A DNA stretch of 64,000 nucleotides from JALZUV01 sp964654855 (GTDB lineage Bacteria; Pseudomonadota; Alphaproteobacteria; Rickettsiales; JALZUV01): positions 84,183 to 148,182 of the forward strand of contig CAZZJS010000006.1 in the NCBI GenBank assembly GCA_964654855.1, read 5' to 3'. The position numbers were made by a program, and so were the translations under genes. Below the pieces are notes generated by a model. That model was given only the letters and a program-made list of their open reading frames with translations, made no database searches and was not told where the DNA came from. This document shows, one piece after another, positions 50,150 through 59,344 of this stretch (positions within the stretch are counted from its first letter, which is position 1; each line of letters starts with the position of its first letter).

Positions 50150-50491
50150 TCAGGAAAAGGTAGGAGGAGCGCGGCTGGCGAACCCTTGTGACTGATGAGA
50201 GAGTAATAAAGTCTTATGTTTTAAACTATCAGCAAAATGAGGTGTGTTTTGTGCGGATACAGATAATTCATCTGCTAAAACGGCAAGGGATAAAATGCAG
50301 AGTTCGCAATGCTCATTTAAAAGGTTAGATTCAATAGGGTTGCCTTGCGCATCAAATCGAACTTCTTGCACGCCTTGTTCACCGCAAATGAGTGTGAGAT
50401 CATCACCAGTAAAAGTCAGCGGAGCAAAGAGCTGAAAAAGAATCAGCCAGCTAGCAATAAGAGTAATAGATTGGCGCGCTGAACTATGCAT
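50150..50491 (-). CDS. DUF2946-like small exported protein
   Basis: A 113-residue protein with an N-terminal hydrophobic segment (SITLIASWLILFQLFAPLTF), the spaced motif LTLICGEQG and NEHCELCILSLAV (His and two Cys), and a His/Ser tail. DUF2946 proteins share this Cys/His pattern and are frequently found beside copper-resistance and metal-export genes. Its ATG shares one base with the lepA stop (TAATG). The His-rich barrel gene follows after 45 bp. Confidence 0.65.
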   Translation of the reverse strand: MHSSARQSITLIASWLILFQLFAPLTFTGDDLTLICGEQGVQEVRFDAQGNPIESNLLNEHCELCILSLAVLADELSVSAQNTPHFADSLKHKTLLLSHQSQGFASRAPPTFS

Positions 50492-52290
50492 TACCCATCC
50501 ATCTTCAGGGCTGCGATAAAGGCTGATTTGGGTACATCGACATTACCGATGGAGCGCATCTTGGCTTTACCTTTCTTTTGCTTATCGAGAAGTTTTTTCT
50601 TACGCGAAACGTCACCACCATAACATTTTGCCGTTACGTCTTTACGCATCGCGCTGATAGTTTCACGGGCGATGATTTTACCACCAATCGCTGCCTGCAC
50701 CGCCACACGGAACATTTGGCGGGGAATCAAATCTTTCAAGCGTGTGCACAGCGCGCGTCCACGATGTTCTGCTTGAGAGCGATGCACGATGAGGGAAAGC
50801 GCATCCACAGGTTCTTGATTGATAAGAATATTGACGCGTACGAGATCGGATTCTTCATAGCCATCAAATTCATAATCGAAGCTGGCATAGCCACGTGTAC
50901 AGCTTTTTAGGCGGTCATAAAAATCGAAAACAACTTCATTGAGCGGTAATTTATAAATCACCATGGCGCGTGAACCGACATAGGTAAGCTCCACCTGTTC
51001 GCCTCGTTTTTCGGTGCAAAGAGCCAGCACACTACCGAGAAATTCATCCGGCACCATAATCGTCGCTTTAATCCACGGTTCTTCCATGCTGCTAATGTAA
51101 GTCACATCAGGCATATCAACGGGATTATGTAATTCCTCTTGATGGCCTTTCATCATATTCATCTTGTAGCTCACGCTTGGCGCTGTGGTGATGAGGTCGA
51201 GGTCAAATTCACGCTCTAGACGTTCCTGCACAATCTCCAGATGGAGCAAGCCGAGGAACCCGCAACGGAAGCCCATACCGAGTGCGGTTGAGCTTTCCAC
51301 TTCAAATTCGAAGCTAGAATCGTTTAAGGCAAGTTTAGCGAGCGATGATTTTAGATGGTCATAATCCGAGGCATCTGAAGGGTAGAGGCCGCAGAATACG
51401 ACGGGTACGTTTGGCTTGAAGCCAGCGAGTGGTTCGGCGCATGGCTTTTTACTATCAGTGATTGTGTCACCAATTTTGCAATCGGCCACTTGCTTAATGC
51501 CGGTAATGATATAGCCCATTTCACCTGCAGCAAGGGAATCGACCGGTGTTTCTTTGGGCGTAAAGGCGCCCACTTGTTCCACGAGATATTCGGCTTTTGC
51601 AGCGATAAATTTGGCTTTCATGCCTTTTTTGATTTCGCCACCAAAGACACGAATCAAAATTACTACGCCGAGATAATTATCATACCAACTATCAACTAGC
51701 AGGGCTTTCAGTTCTTCCTCTTCGGGCTCCATAGGTGCTGGTAGACGTTCGACAATCGCTTCAAGCACATCAGGTACGCCCATTCCCGTTTTAGCAGAAA
51801 TAAGAACGGCATCAGTCGCATCAAGACCGATCACTTCTTCAATTTGTTCTTGGACACGCTCAGGTTCGGCGGCAGGTAAATCTGCTTTATTCAATACAGG
51901 GATAATCTCGTGGCTATTATCAATGGCTTGATACACATTGGCCAGTGTTTGAGCCTCAACCCCTTGCGACGCGTCGACCACAAGTAACGAGCCTTCACAA
52001 GCGGCGAGCGAACGACTTACTTCATAAGCAAAATCCACATGCCCCGGTGTGTCCATTAGATTGAGAATATAGGTTTCGCCGTCTTTGGCTTTATATTCCA
52101 GGCGTACTGTTTGTGCTTTAATGGTGATGCCGCGTTCGCGTTCAATCTCCATATTATCCAGTACTTGCTCTTGCATTTCGCGGTCTTCTAGGCCTCCGCA
52201 CATTTGAATTAAACGGTCAGCGAGTGTTGATTTTCCATGATCAATATGGGCAATAATAGAGAAATTGCGGATGCGCGAAATATCTGTCAT
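50491..52290 (-). CDS. lepA: Elongation factor 4 (LepA)
   Basis: A 599-residue translational GTPase acting on stalled or mistranslocated ribosomes. It has G1 AHIDHGKSTLADRLIQ, G3 DTPGHVDFAYEVSRSL, G4 VLNKADLP, and the LepA-specific C-terminal domain with QMFRVAVQAAIGGKIIARET and CYGGDVSRKKKLLDKQKKGK. Full length for the family. It is followed by overlapping DUF2946-like and barrel genes. Confidence 0.97.
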   Translation of the reverse strand: MTDISRIRNFSIIAHIDHGKSTLADRLIQMCGGLEDREMQEQVLDNMEIERERGITIKAQTVRLEYKAKDGETYILNLMDTPGHVDFAYEVSRSLAACEGSLLVVDASQGVEAQTLANVYQAIDNSHEIIPVLNKADLPAAEPERVQEQIEEVIGLDATDAVLISAKTGMGVPDVLEAIVERLPAPMEPEEEELKALLVDSWYDNYLGVVILIRVFGGEIKKGMKAKFIAAKAEYLVEQVGAFTPKETPVDSLAAGEMGYIITGIKQVADCKIGDTITDSKKPCAEPLAGFKPNVPVVFCGLYPSDASDYDHLKSSLAKLALNDSSFEFEVESSTALGMGFRCGFLGLLHLEIVQERLEREFDLDLITTAPSVSYKMNMMKGHQEELHNPVDMPDVTYISSMEEPWIKATIMVPDEFLGSVLALCTEKRGEQVELTYVGSRAMVIYKLPLNEVVFDFYDRLKSCTRGYASFDYEFDGYEESDLVRVNILINQEPVDALSLIVHRSQAEHRGRALCTRLKDLIPRQMFRVAVQAAIGGKIIARETISAMRKDVTAKCYGGDVSRKKKLLDKQKKGKAKMRSIGNVDVPKSAFIAALKMDG

Positions 52291-52423
52291 GGCGCTTATG
52301 TAGCGAGGTCTGATGCAAACAGCAATGCTATTTCAACATCTTAAAGAATGAAGCGGTATATCATCTTGCTTGGGTTGCTCAATTGTGTATCTATGGGACA
52401 CCATTGCACGGGGGGTGATTTAT

Positions 52424-53386
52424 ATGGAACTAGATTTAACCACTATCTATGCCTTTGTAGGCTTTGTTTTAGCAGCTTATTCTGTTGTCGGTAATGATGC
52501 AGTACAAACGCTTGGGACCTTTATGGCGTCTAACCTTAAAGTGTTCCGCTGGTATTGGTTATGGGCAGCGGCTTCAACGGTTCTATGTGCGGTTTTGATC
52601 TATGGGTGGTATGTGCACGGAGATATTTCTTACGGGCGTTTAGCGAGTATCCCGCCGATTCAGGTGGAATGGTATCATGCAGCCGCGCCGTTAGTGCTTG
52701 TGATTTTAACAAGGGTGGGGGTTCCGGTATCAACCACCTTCTTAGTGCTCTCTGTTTTTGCTTCTTCCGTTGTTATGGAAAAAATGCTTCTGAAGAGTGC
52801 TCTAGGGTATGGTGTAGCAGCCATTACTGCTTATACGATTTGGATGGTTGTTTCGCGTATTTTGAATGAGAAATACGATAAGGTGAAAAAGAAGCGCCGT
52901 AAAATTTGGCGTACACTCCAATGGTGTTCTACAGGCTTCTTATGGTCTCTATGGCTTATGCATGATATGGCGAATATCGCTGTTTTCTTGCCGCGAGACC
53001 TCTCTTTAGAAATGCTGCTTATTGTGATGTTCGTTCTTGTGAGCTGCTTAGGTATGATTTTCAAAACGCAGGGTGGTAAAATCAACCGTATCGTTTTGGA
53101 AAAATCGGGCGCGCGCTTTATGCGTTCGGCGACCATCATTGACTTTATTTTTGCGATATTGCTCGTGGTATTTAAGCAGATCAATAATATTCCAATGTCC
53201 ACCACGTGGGTATTCGTTGGATTATTGGCGGGCCGTGAGCTTGCGATTGCCACTACTTATCGCAAGAAATATCACATGTCTTACCTCTATCCGCTGCTAT
53301 GGCGTGACTTCGTGAAAATGATGATAGGTTTGGTTGTTTCGGTGACCGTGGTGATGTTAGTGCATTATGTGTTTAAGGGGATGTAG
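52424..53386 (+). CDS. PiT-like inorganic phosphate permease
   Basis: A 320-residue inner-membrane protein with about eight or nine helices. Two repeated halves each have a PiT-type motif: VVGNDAVQTLGTFMAS near residue 23, and VPVSTTFLVLSVFASS and IPMSTTWVFVGLLAGRELA, matching the (P/V)STT signature of the family. PiT proteins carry phosphate with protons or sodium. It is shorter than typical Pit (about 400-500 residues) and has a central basic loop (KYDKVKKKRRKIWRTLQ). ATG 52424 is used because the preceding 54 nt of open frame look untranslated. Confidence 0.75.
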   Translation: MELDLTTIYAFVGFVLAAYSVVGNDAVQTLGTFMASNLKVFRWYWLWAAASTVLCAVLIYGWYVHGDISYGRLASIPPIQVEWYHAAAPLVLVILTRVGVPVSTTFLVLSVFASSVVMEKMLLKSALGYGVAAITAYTIWMVVSRILNEKYDKVKKKRRKIWRTLQWCSTGFLWSLWLMHDMANIAVFLPRDLSLEMLLIVMFVLVSCLGMIFKTQGGKINRIVLEKSGARFMRSATIIDFIFAILLVVFKQINNIPMSTTWVFVGLLAGRELAIATTYRKKYHMSYLYPLLWRDFVKMMIGLVVSVTVVMLVHYVFKGM

Positions 53387-53438
53387 TAGCATTCTGTCAC
53401 AGGCATGTGAAAAATCTTTAATTCATTGTATTCTGCGC

Positions 53439-53467
53439 TTGACAACTAGGTGCGACATGACCATATT
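53439..53467 (+). promoter_or_regulatory. Promoter of rplM-rpsI
   Basis: Perfect TTGACA (53439-53444), a 17-nt spacer and CATATT (53462-53467), giving a leader of about 30 nt before the rplM ATG at 53504. Confidence 0.6.
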
Positions 53468-53503
53468 GCCCGCCTTATTGAACCAAAAGGTAGTTTGAAG
53501 CAA

Positions 53504-53959
53504 ATGAGTACTTATTCTGCAAAACCTGAAGATATCACTCACGACTGGTGGGTAGTTGATGCAAAAGACATCGTAACGGGTCGTCTAGCGGCGAAAGTAG
53601 CAACCTTACTTCGTGGCAAGCATAAGCCTATGTTTACACCAAGCATGGATTGTGGCGACAATGTAGTCGTTATCAATGCAGATAAGGTGAAGTTTAAAGG
53701 GAAGAAAATGACGGATAAGATTTATTACCGTCACACAGGTTTCCCAGGTGGTATTAAATCAACAAACCCTGAGACAGTGCTTAACGGCGACTATCCAGAG
53801 CGTGTGTTTAAAGCTGCTGTGAAAAACATGCTACCAAAAGGCCCGCTAGGTCGTCAGCAATTCAAGAAATTGAAAGTTTACGCTGGTTCTGAGCATCCAC
53901 ATACCGCGCAAAATCCGAAAGTAATCGATTTTGCCTCTGAAAATTCAAAAAATAGCTAG
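53504..53959 (+). CDS. rplM: 50S ribosomal protein L13
   Basis: A 151-residue ribosomal protein. It starts MSTYSAKPEDITHDWWVVDA and continues GRLAAKVATLLRGKHKPMFTPS, NADKVKFKGKKMTDKIYYRH, and MLPKGPLGRQQFKKLKVYAGSEHPH, the L13 signature. I use ATG 53504 because the upstream 54 nt lie after the promoter boxes and fall outside the family. rpsI follows 9 bp later, as in nearly all bacteria. Confidence 0.97.
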   Translation: MSTYSAKPEDITHDWWVVDAKDIVTGRLAAKVATLLRGKHKPMFTPSMDCGDNVVVINADKVKFKGKKMTDKIYYRHTGFPGGIKSTNPETVLNGDYPERVFKAAVKNMLPKGPLGRQQFKKLKVYAGSEHPHTAQNPKVIDFASENSKNS

Positions 53960-53968
53960 AGTAGAAAA

Positions 53969-54403
53969 ATGACTGAAGCTGCAACAACTGAAAATACTGA
54001 AAAGAAACTAGATGCTCAAGGCCGTGCTTACGGTACCGGGCGTCGTAAAGACTCCGTTGCCCGCGTATGGGTAAAAGAGGGTTCTGGTCAAATCATCATC
54101 AATAAGAAGCCGATCACAAATTACTTTGTGCGTCCGGTACTTCGTATGATCATCAATCAGCCTTTCGTGGCGCTTGATCGTGCGGATAAGTTTGATGTTT
54201 TCGCAACCGTTAAAGGTGGTGGCCTTTCAGGTCAAGCTGGTGCGATTCGTCACGGTCTAAGCCGTGCTTTAGATAATTACAGTGGTGAGTTCCACGGTAC
54301 ATTGCGCAAAATGGGCTTCCTCACTCGTGATCCGCGTGCAGTAGAGCGTAAGAAATACGGTAAAGCGAAAGCCCGCCGTAGCTTCCAGTTCTCGAAACGT
54401 TAG
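53969..54403 (+). CDS. rpsI: 30S ribosomal protein S9
   Basis: A 144-residue ribosomal protein. It has YGTGRRKDSVARVWVKEGSG, KPITNYFVRPVLRMIINQPF, GGGLSGQAGAIRHGLSRAL, and the basic tail GKAKARRSFQFSKR that reaches the P site of the small subunit. It shares the rplM promoter and is followed by a strong terminator. Confidence 0.97.
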   Translation: MTEAATTENTEKKLDAQGRAYGTGRRKDSVARVWVKEGSGQIIINKKPITNYFVRPVLRMIINQPFVALDRADKFDVFATVKGGGLSGQAGAIRHGLSRALDNYSGEFHGTLRKMGFLTRDPRAVERKKYGKAKARRSFQFSKR

Positions 54404-54441
54404 AAACGATTCAAGCAAGAAGATTGCAGGATACAGATTCA

Positions 54442-54472
54442 GGGCGTTTGGAGTTTTTCAAACGCCCTTTTT
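54442..54472 (+). terminator. Rho-independent terminator after rpsI
   Basis: GGGCGTTTG, an 8-nt loop and CAAACGCCC followed by TTTTT: a perfect 9-bp stem between rpsI and argC. Confidence 0.93.
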
Positions 54473-54490
54473 CATTTATAAAGGTAAACC

Positions 54491-55522
54491 ATGACACAAA
54501 AAATCAGAACAGCCATTTATGGTGCTAGTGGTTACACAGGAGCAGAACTGCTTCGCTTGCTGCATACTCACCCGCATGTCTCGGTTGAAGCGCTTTCAGG
54601 TGAAACGCAAGCCGGTAAAAATATTACGGAAGTTTATCCGCATTTGCGTGGATTAGGGCTGCCACGTTTAAAGAAGATATCTGAAATTGATGCCAGCAAT
54701 CTTGATCTAGTCTTTTGTTGCTTACCGCATGGTACGACGCAAGATGTGATTGCTGGTTTGCCGGACTCGGTCAAAGTAGTCGATCTATCGGCGGACTTCC
54801 GTTTGCGTGATATTGACACCTATGAGCAATGGTATGACAAGCCTCACACACAACCGATGCTGCAAAAAGAAGCTGTTTATGGTCTAACTGAGCTGAACCG
54901 TGATGCGATTAAAGAGGCACGTCTTGTGGCCAATCCAGGATGTTATCCAACTAGTGCTTTATTGCCGTTAGTGCCGTTGGTAAAATCGGAACTTATCTCT
55001 GCAGAGAATATCGTGATTGATGCAAAGTCAGGTGTCACTGGGGCAGGGCGTAAGGTCGCGCAGAGTTTCCTTTATACTGAAGTGAATGATTCGCTCATGG
55101 CTTATGGTATTGCAACGCATCGCCATACACCTGAAATTGAACAAGAGTTGGCTGCGAACCAGATGGTCACCTTCACGCCGCATTTGGTGCCGATGAGTCG
55201 CGGTATTCTTGCAACGATTTATGTCGAACTGCATCAAGCCAGTACGGTCGATGAGCTGCGACATCACCTGATTGATACCTATAAAGATGAGCCATTCATG
55301 CATATTCTGCCAGAAGGTGAATTGCCGAGTACGGCGCAAGTGCGTGGCTCTAACTATTGTGCGATTAGCGTGTCGCGTGAGCGCCGTACGGGTAGAGCGA
55401 TTATCGTTTCAGCGATTGATAACCTCACAAAAGGCTCATCTGGGCAGGCGATTCATAATATGAACCTAATGTTTGAACTGCCTGAGGATACGGGCTTGCG
55501 TCACTTGGCCTTATTCCCCTAA
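54491..55522 (+). CDS. argC: N-acetyl-gamma-glutamyl-phosphate reductase
   Basis: A 343-residue NADPH-dependent enzyme of arginine synthesis, reducing N-acetylglutamyl phosphate to the semialdehyde. It has the N-terminal nucleotide site AIYGASGYTGAELLRLL, FCCLPHGTTQDV, the catalytic Cys motif LVANPGCYPTSALLPL and SGVTGAGRKV, with HRHTPEIEQEL in the middle. An AAGG ribosome site precedes the ATG. It follows the rpsI terminator and leads into the gamma-carbonic-anhydrase-like gene after 9 bp. In many Alphaproteobacteria argC also follows rpsI. Confidence 0.96.
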   Translation: MTQKIRTAIYGASGYTGAELLRLLHTHPHVSVEALSGETQAGKNITEVYPHLRGLGLPRLKKISEIDASNLDLVFCCLPHGTTQDVIAGLPDSVKVVDLSADFRLRDIDTYEQWYDKPHTQPMLQKEAVYGLTELNRDAIKEARLVANPGCYPTSALLPLVPLVKSELISAENIVIDAKSGVTGAGRKVAQSFLYTEVNDSLMAYGIATHRHTPEIEQELAANQMVTFTPHLVPMSRGILATIYVELHQASTVDELRHHLIDTYKDEPFMHILPEGELPSTAQVRGSNYCAISVSRERRTGRAIIVSAIDNLTKGSSGQAIHNMNLMFELPEDTGLRHLALFP

Positions 55523-55531
55523 GTTAGCGGT

Positions 55532-56068
55532 ATGAATACCGAACCCATCATTCTGCCTTATAAAGGTAAATTGCCGACCATCCACCCAACTGCCTTTATT
55601 GCGCCGGGTGCTGTTATTATTGGCGATGTCACTATTGGGGCAAAAAGTAATATCTGGTTTGGTTGTGTGGTGCGCGGTGATGTGCAAAGCATTACGATTG
55701 GTGAGCGCACTAATGTTCAAGATGGAACGGTGATTCATGTGACTCGTGTAACAGGGCCAACCAGTATTGGCGATGGTGTGACGATTGGCCATCAAGCCTT
55801 GTTGCATGCTTGCACCGTAGAGAGTAATAGTTTCATTGGTATGGGGGCGCAACTGCTCGATGGCTCTGTAGTAGAGACTGAGGCGATGTTAGCCGCGGGT
55901 GCTTTGCTTACGCCGAATAAGCGAGTGCCGTCCGGTCAATTATGGGCAGGCAATCCGGCTAAATATTTCAAAGGTTTGAGTGACAAAGATCGAGAGTTCT
56001 TCCCGCAATCTGCGGCGAATTACGAACTTCATGGCGAGGAATATCGTGAAGAACTAGGGCTCAATTAA
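55532..56068 (+). CDS. Gamma-carbonic-anhydrase-like protein
   Basis: A 178-residue left-handed beta-helix protein with hexapeptide repeats (APGAVIIGDVTIGAKSNIWFGCVVRGDV). The three zinc-ligand His positions are in TVIHV, GHQALLHAC and its neighbours, as in the YrdA/PaaY/gamma-CA group. Members show metal binding and sometimes carbonic anhydrase activity; the function here is inferred. It lies between argC (9 bp) and murJ (2 bp) on the same strand. Confidence 0.88.
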   Translation: MNTEPIILPYKGKLPTIHPTAFIAPGAVIIGDVTIGAKSNIWFGCVVRGDVQSITIGERTNVQDGTVIHVTRVTGPTSIGDGVTIGHQALLHACTVESNSFIGMGAQLLDGSVVETEAMLAAGALLTPNKRVPSGQLWAGNPAKYFKGLSDKDREFFPQSAANYELHGEEYREELGLN

Positions 56069-56070
56069 GT

Positions 56071-57603
56071 ATGGCTCTTATTCGCGCAGTTTCGACGATT
56101 AGTGCTTTCACCTTGCTGTCGCGCGTGTTTGGTTTCTTGCGAGATATTCTGGTCGCACGTTACCTCGGCGCAGGAGTGCTCGCGGATGCTTTTCTCGTAG
56201 CTTTTAAACTTCCTAACTTCTTACGCCGTTTATTCGCCGAAGGCGCTTTTAACGCTGCCTTTGTACCGCTTTTTGCAGGAACCTTAGAGGAGCAAGGGCC
56301 AGATGCAGCGAAGAAAGTAGCTGCAGAGATTTTTTCCGTTTTAGCGTGGGTCGTATTGCTGGTGGTGGCGCTAGCCGAGATATTCATGCCGTGGGTAATT
56401 TTTGCGTTCGCGCCCGGTTTTCAGGATGATCCACAGAAATTTATGCTCACAGTGTTGCTCGCTCGCATTTGCTTCCCGTATATTTTGATGATTGCTATGG
56501 TCACGTTACTGAGTGGAGTGCTCAACAGTTTTAACCGGTTTGCGGCTGTCGCAGCGACACCTATTTTACTCAATATTTGTCTAATTTTGGCAATGCTATT
56601 TTTGACGCCTTATATGGAAACTTCGGCGCATGCGTTAGCAATTGGAGTAATGGCGGCGGGTGTCGTGCAATTTGTATGGTTGGTTATGGCATGTAAGAAA
56701 GAGGGTATTAATCTCAGTATTAAATGGCCAAAGCTGACGGCGCCTGTGAAGAAACTTCTATTGCTTGCGGCACCCGTGGCACTTGGGGCAGGGGTCGCGC
56801 AAATTAACCTGCTTATTGATGTTATTCTCGCATCGCTCTTTCCAGGGGCGGTGTCGTGGCTCTATTACGCAGATAGGCTCAACCAACTGCCTATTGGTGT
56901 GATTGGTGTGGCAGTTGGTACAGCATTGTTGCCGATGCTAACCAAAACCATTAAAGCGGGTGATACGATAGAAGCGACCGATAAGCTCAATCGCGCGCTC
57001 GTTTTGGCGCTCGTTTTTACCGTACCTGCAGCGGTCGCTTTAGCGATTGTTCCGCAACCGCTCATTAGTGCAATCTATGAACATGGTGCCTTTATGGCGT
57101 CGGATACGGCAGCAGTTGTGCCTGCATTGATCGCTTATGCTGCGGGTTTGCCTGCATTCATTCTAGTGAAAGTTTTCGCCCCGGGTTTCTATGCGCGGGA
57201 GGATACGAAAACGCCGGTCAAAATTGCGATTCTTTGTGTGGCGGTGAATATCATCGGGAATCTTATTTTGATGCAATATTACGAACATGTGGGGCTAGCG
57301 ATGGCGACGACCCTTTCAGCGTGGCTCAACGCTTCTTTGATGGGAATGGTTTTATTGCGACGTAAGCACTTTGTACCAGATGCTTCGCTGTTATTTGCGG
57401 TTTTGAAAATGCTAATTGCAGCTGCAGTGATGGGTGGGTTGCTTTATTGGCTTGTGCCTCAGCTAGATTTTGCGACTTTTGGGTCAAAGATTAGCAGTTT
57501 GGCGATTTTAGTCGTGAGTGGATTGCTTACCTATGCGGTGCTCGCACTTGCACTACTGCATCGAAGCCGTTATTTTCTTGCTTATGGACTACGTAAAAAT
57601 TAA
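56071..57603 (+). CDS. murJ: Lipid II flippase MurJ
   Basis: A 510-residue inner-membrane protein with 14 helices that flips lipid II to the periplasm for peptidoglycan synthesis. It has STISAFTLLSRVFGFLRDILVARYLG, KLPNFLRRLFAEGAFNAAFVP and a GAVSWLYYADRLNQLPIGVIG segment with the conserved Arg residues. The length is complete. A small unknown gene begins inside its last 20 bases in another frame. Confidence 0.96.
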   Translation: MALIRAVSTISAFTLLSRVFGFLRDILVARYLGAGVLADAFLVAFKLPNFLRRLFAEGAFNAAFVPLFAGTLEEQGPDAAKKVAAEIFSVLAWVVLLVVALAEIFMPWVIFAFAPGFQDDPQKFMLTVLLARICFPYILMIAMVTLLSGVLNSFNRFAAVAATPILLNICLILAMLFLTPYMETSAHALAIGVMAAGVVQFVWLVMACKKEGINLSIKWPKLTAPVKKLLLLAAPVALGAGVAQINLLIDVILASLFPGAVSWLYYADRLNQLPIGVIGVAVGTALLPMLTKTIKAGDTIEATDKLNRALVLALVFTVPAAVALAIVPQPLISAIYEHGAFMASDTAAVVPALIAYAAGLPAFILVKVFAPGFYAREDTKTPVKIAILCVAVNIIGNLILMQYYEHVGLAMATTLSAWLNASLMGMVLLRRKHFVPDASLLFAVLKMLIAAAVMGGLLYWLVPQLDFATFGSKISSLAILVVSGLLTYAVLALALLHRSRYFLAYGLRKN

Positions 57604-57847
57604 AAAGATGGTCGCTAGGTCGATCAAAAAAGCCGATAAATCCTACTTCTTTGAGGATTACGGTAAGCAAGCAGCGGCCGTGATGAATATGCTTAAAAAA
57701 GAAGGCTTGGTGATTGTGCCGCGCGAAGCTTCTGAAGATATGTGTGAGTTTGCCGCTGAGAACATGACGACAGGCCGAATGAAGCCCGAGCAGCACGTAG
57801 CCCATGTATGGAAAAGCATGGTCGAATTCGTGAGCCGAAGAAAGTAG
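57584..57847 (+). CDS. Unknown small protein overlapping murJ end
   Basis: An 87-residue soluble, Lys/Glu-rich protein (MDYVKIKKMVARSIKKADKS; YFFEDYGKQAAAVMNMLKKE; AENMTTGRMKPEQHVAHVWK). No family recognised. The ATG at 57584 overlaps the murJ 3' end by 20 nt out of frame, so translation is probably coupled. A longer open frame extends further into murJ but is only shadow. It closes the argC-gammaCA-murJ unit. Confidence 0.6.
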   Translation: MDYVKIKKMVARSIKKADKSYFFEDYGKQAAAVMNMLKKEGLVIVPREASEDMCEFAAENMTTGRMKPEQHVAHVWKSMVEFVSRRK

Positions 57848-57981
57848 CTAATCGATTTATAAATAATCATTTATTGGTTTATGAAGTTTTGATGACAAGT
57901 ACGCTATCGGCTGGAGAGTTTCGTTAAAATATGGTAATATTTAAGCTCATTTTTAAACATCAACCTTGTTGTTGAGTTTTA

Positions 57982-58077
57982 GAGTTATAAAGATAACTCC
58001 AGAATTTATCGAAATCCAAAATGTTGGAATTCGTAGGTTTAGAAATACTTTTTTAAATTATGTCGCGTAAGCGACAT
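57982..58077 (+). other. Three stem-loops upstream of the secreted-protein gene
   Basis: Within the AT-rich, gene-free 57848-58090 there are three perfect hairpins, each with a 4-nt loop. They are GAGTTAT-AAAG-ATAACTC (57982-57999), TCCAA-AATG-TTGGA (58015-58028) and ATGTCGC-GTAA-GCGACAT (58060-58077, a GNRA tetraloop). The last ends 13 nt before the ATG at 58091. They could be a structured 5' leader, regulator sites or remnants of the insertion junction. Confidence 0.55.
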
Positions 58078-58090
58078 TAAAATATTACAA

Positions 58091-59284
58091 ATGAAAAATT
58101 TTTTCATGCTGGTAGCAATGGTGCTATTGGCAACTTTCGCAAAGGGACAGAACTGTAATAATATCCTCTTAGATGAGGAGATTATCCAGCCTTTTAATCA
58201 AGTGCCTACCGCTTTGGTAGCGCTAGATGACGAAACCGTAATCATCGGCTATGCTGGTGGTGCAATTGCACGTTATAACGTGCATACAGGTTTAGAATTG
58301 TTAACCCAAACCTCAGGGCTGGGTACAATTAGAGCTCTCGCCATTGAAAATGGCGAGCTTTGGGTACAAAGTACGTCATCGTCGAATATTCACGTGTTCA
58401 ATTTGTATGGCAACCTCTTAGAGGTGCAGCCGGGAGTCAGAGAGTCGACAGCGTTGACTTTCAGTAGTGAGGGGCAACGTGTCCAAGGGGGGAACGAGAT
58501 AAGCTTCGATAGCTTGCCTAACTTGGCAACCATCGTAGTGTTTAACCCCGATGGGACAGTATCGTATGCTTACGATACTAGGCCTGATGGTGCCGAGGAA
58601 TTCCTCGACATCAACGGTCTGGATGCCACTGATCGTTGTGGGGGTATGTTAGCCATTGCTGAAGGCAATGGTGATAGCGATGACGAGGTCGTTATTTTTG
58701 ACAACAGCTGCAATACGCTGGATGTCATTCCGATAGATCACCCAGTATCGGTCGGGTTTTATTTGGATTTGCTTTACGTTCTTAGCGCGGACGGCACTCT
58801 TAGAGTGCTTCCTGCAAGAGATTGTGGAGATGGATATGACGAAACTCGAGCGGCTATCATTTGCACACCGAGTGGGAGTGATCCATTGTTTCGAATTTCT
58901 ATAGCACCAAATGGTGACATTTGGGCTATTACGGCTAGAGATGGCCGTTTGTTGAAAATTCGAGATTCGAACCGTCCTAACGAGCTAAGTTGGCTTTGGT
59001 CCAATAATGGCCAAAATCAATATGGCTTATGTTGGGTTGCCGGAGTTGATGGCACCTACGCAATTGAGCGTAGTGTAAACGGTGCATCGTTCGAAATCAT
59101 CAATACCGTGACGGTTGATGCTGGCAATGTCAGCACGCCAATAGGGTACGTTGATGATGAGAGCAATACCTATAGAGTTAGTACTCACTTTGGTGGGAAT
59201 AGCCCCGTATGGTGCAGTACACACTTTATGGTTGGCTTTGAGTATGGCTTTCCCGTACTCGCCGACCACACGGGGGGTGAATAA
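58091..59284 (+). CDS. Secreted beta-rich protein, Bacteroidota-like
   Basis: A 397-residue exported protein of unknown function. The signal peptide MKNFFMLVAMVLLATFAKGQ ends before a Gln, a pattern common in Bacteroidota. The body reads as beta-propeller-like blades (ALDDETVIIGYAGGAIARYN; SNIHVFNLYGNLLEVQ; LFRISIAPNGDIWAITARDGRLLKI) with scattered Cys (RCGGML, DNSCNTL, ARDCGDG). The C-terminal part has an Ig-like strand AIERSVNGASFEIINTV, a motif familiar from Bacteroidota surface proteins. It has no clear ribosome site. A strong terminator follows at once. The neighbours on either side are housekeeping genes. Confidence 0.7.
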   Translation: MKNFFMLVAMVLLATFAKGQNCNNILLDEEIIQPFNQVPTALVALDDETVIIGYAGGAIARYNVHTGLELLTQTSGLGTIRALAIENGELWVQSTSSSNIHVFNLYGNLLEVQPGVRESTALTFSSEGQRVQGGNEISFDSLPNLATIVVFNPDGTVSYAYDTRPDGAEEFLDINGLDATDRCGGMLAIAEGNGDSDDEVVIFDNSCNTLDVIPIDHPVSVGFYLDLLYVLSADGTLRVLPARDCGDGYDETRAAIICTPSGSDPLFRISIAPNGDIWAITARDGRLLKIRDSNRPNELSWLWSNNGQNQYGLCWVAGVDGTYAIERSVNGASFEIINTVTVDAGNVSTPIGYVDDESNTYRVSTHFGGNSPVWCSTHFMVGFEYGFPVLADHTGGE

Positions 59285-59295
59285 TTTTTTAACCA

Positions 59296-59334
59296 ATCTC
59301 CGAATTTAGCATTTTGCTGAATTCGGAGATTTTT
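59296..59334 (+). terminator. Terminator between secreted protein and LuxR-HTH genes
   Basis: ATCTCCGAATT (59296-59306), a short internal AGC/GCT pairing and AATTCGGAGAT (59320-59330), then TTTT. An 11-bp perfect stem stands just after the secreted-protein gene and only about 10 nt before the HTH ATG. Confidence 0.8.
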
Positions 59335-59344
59335 AATTAGAACC

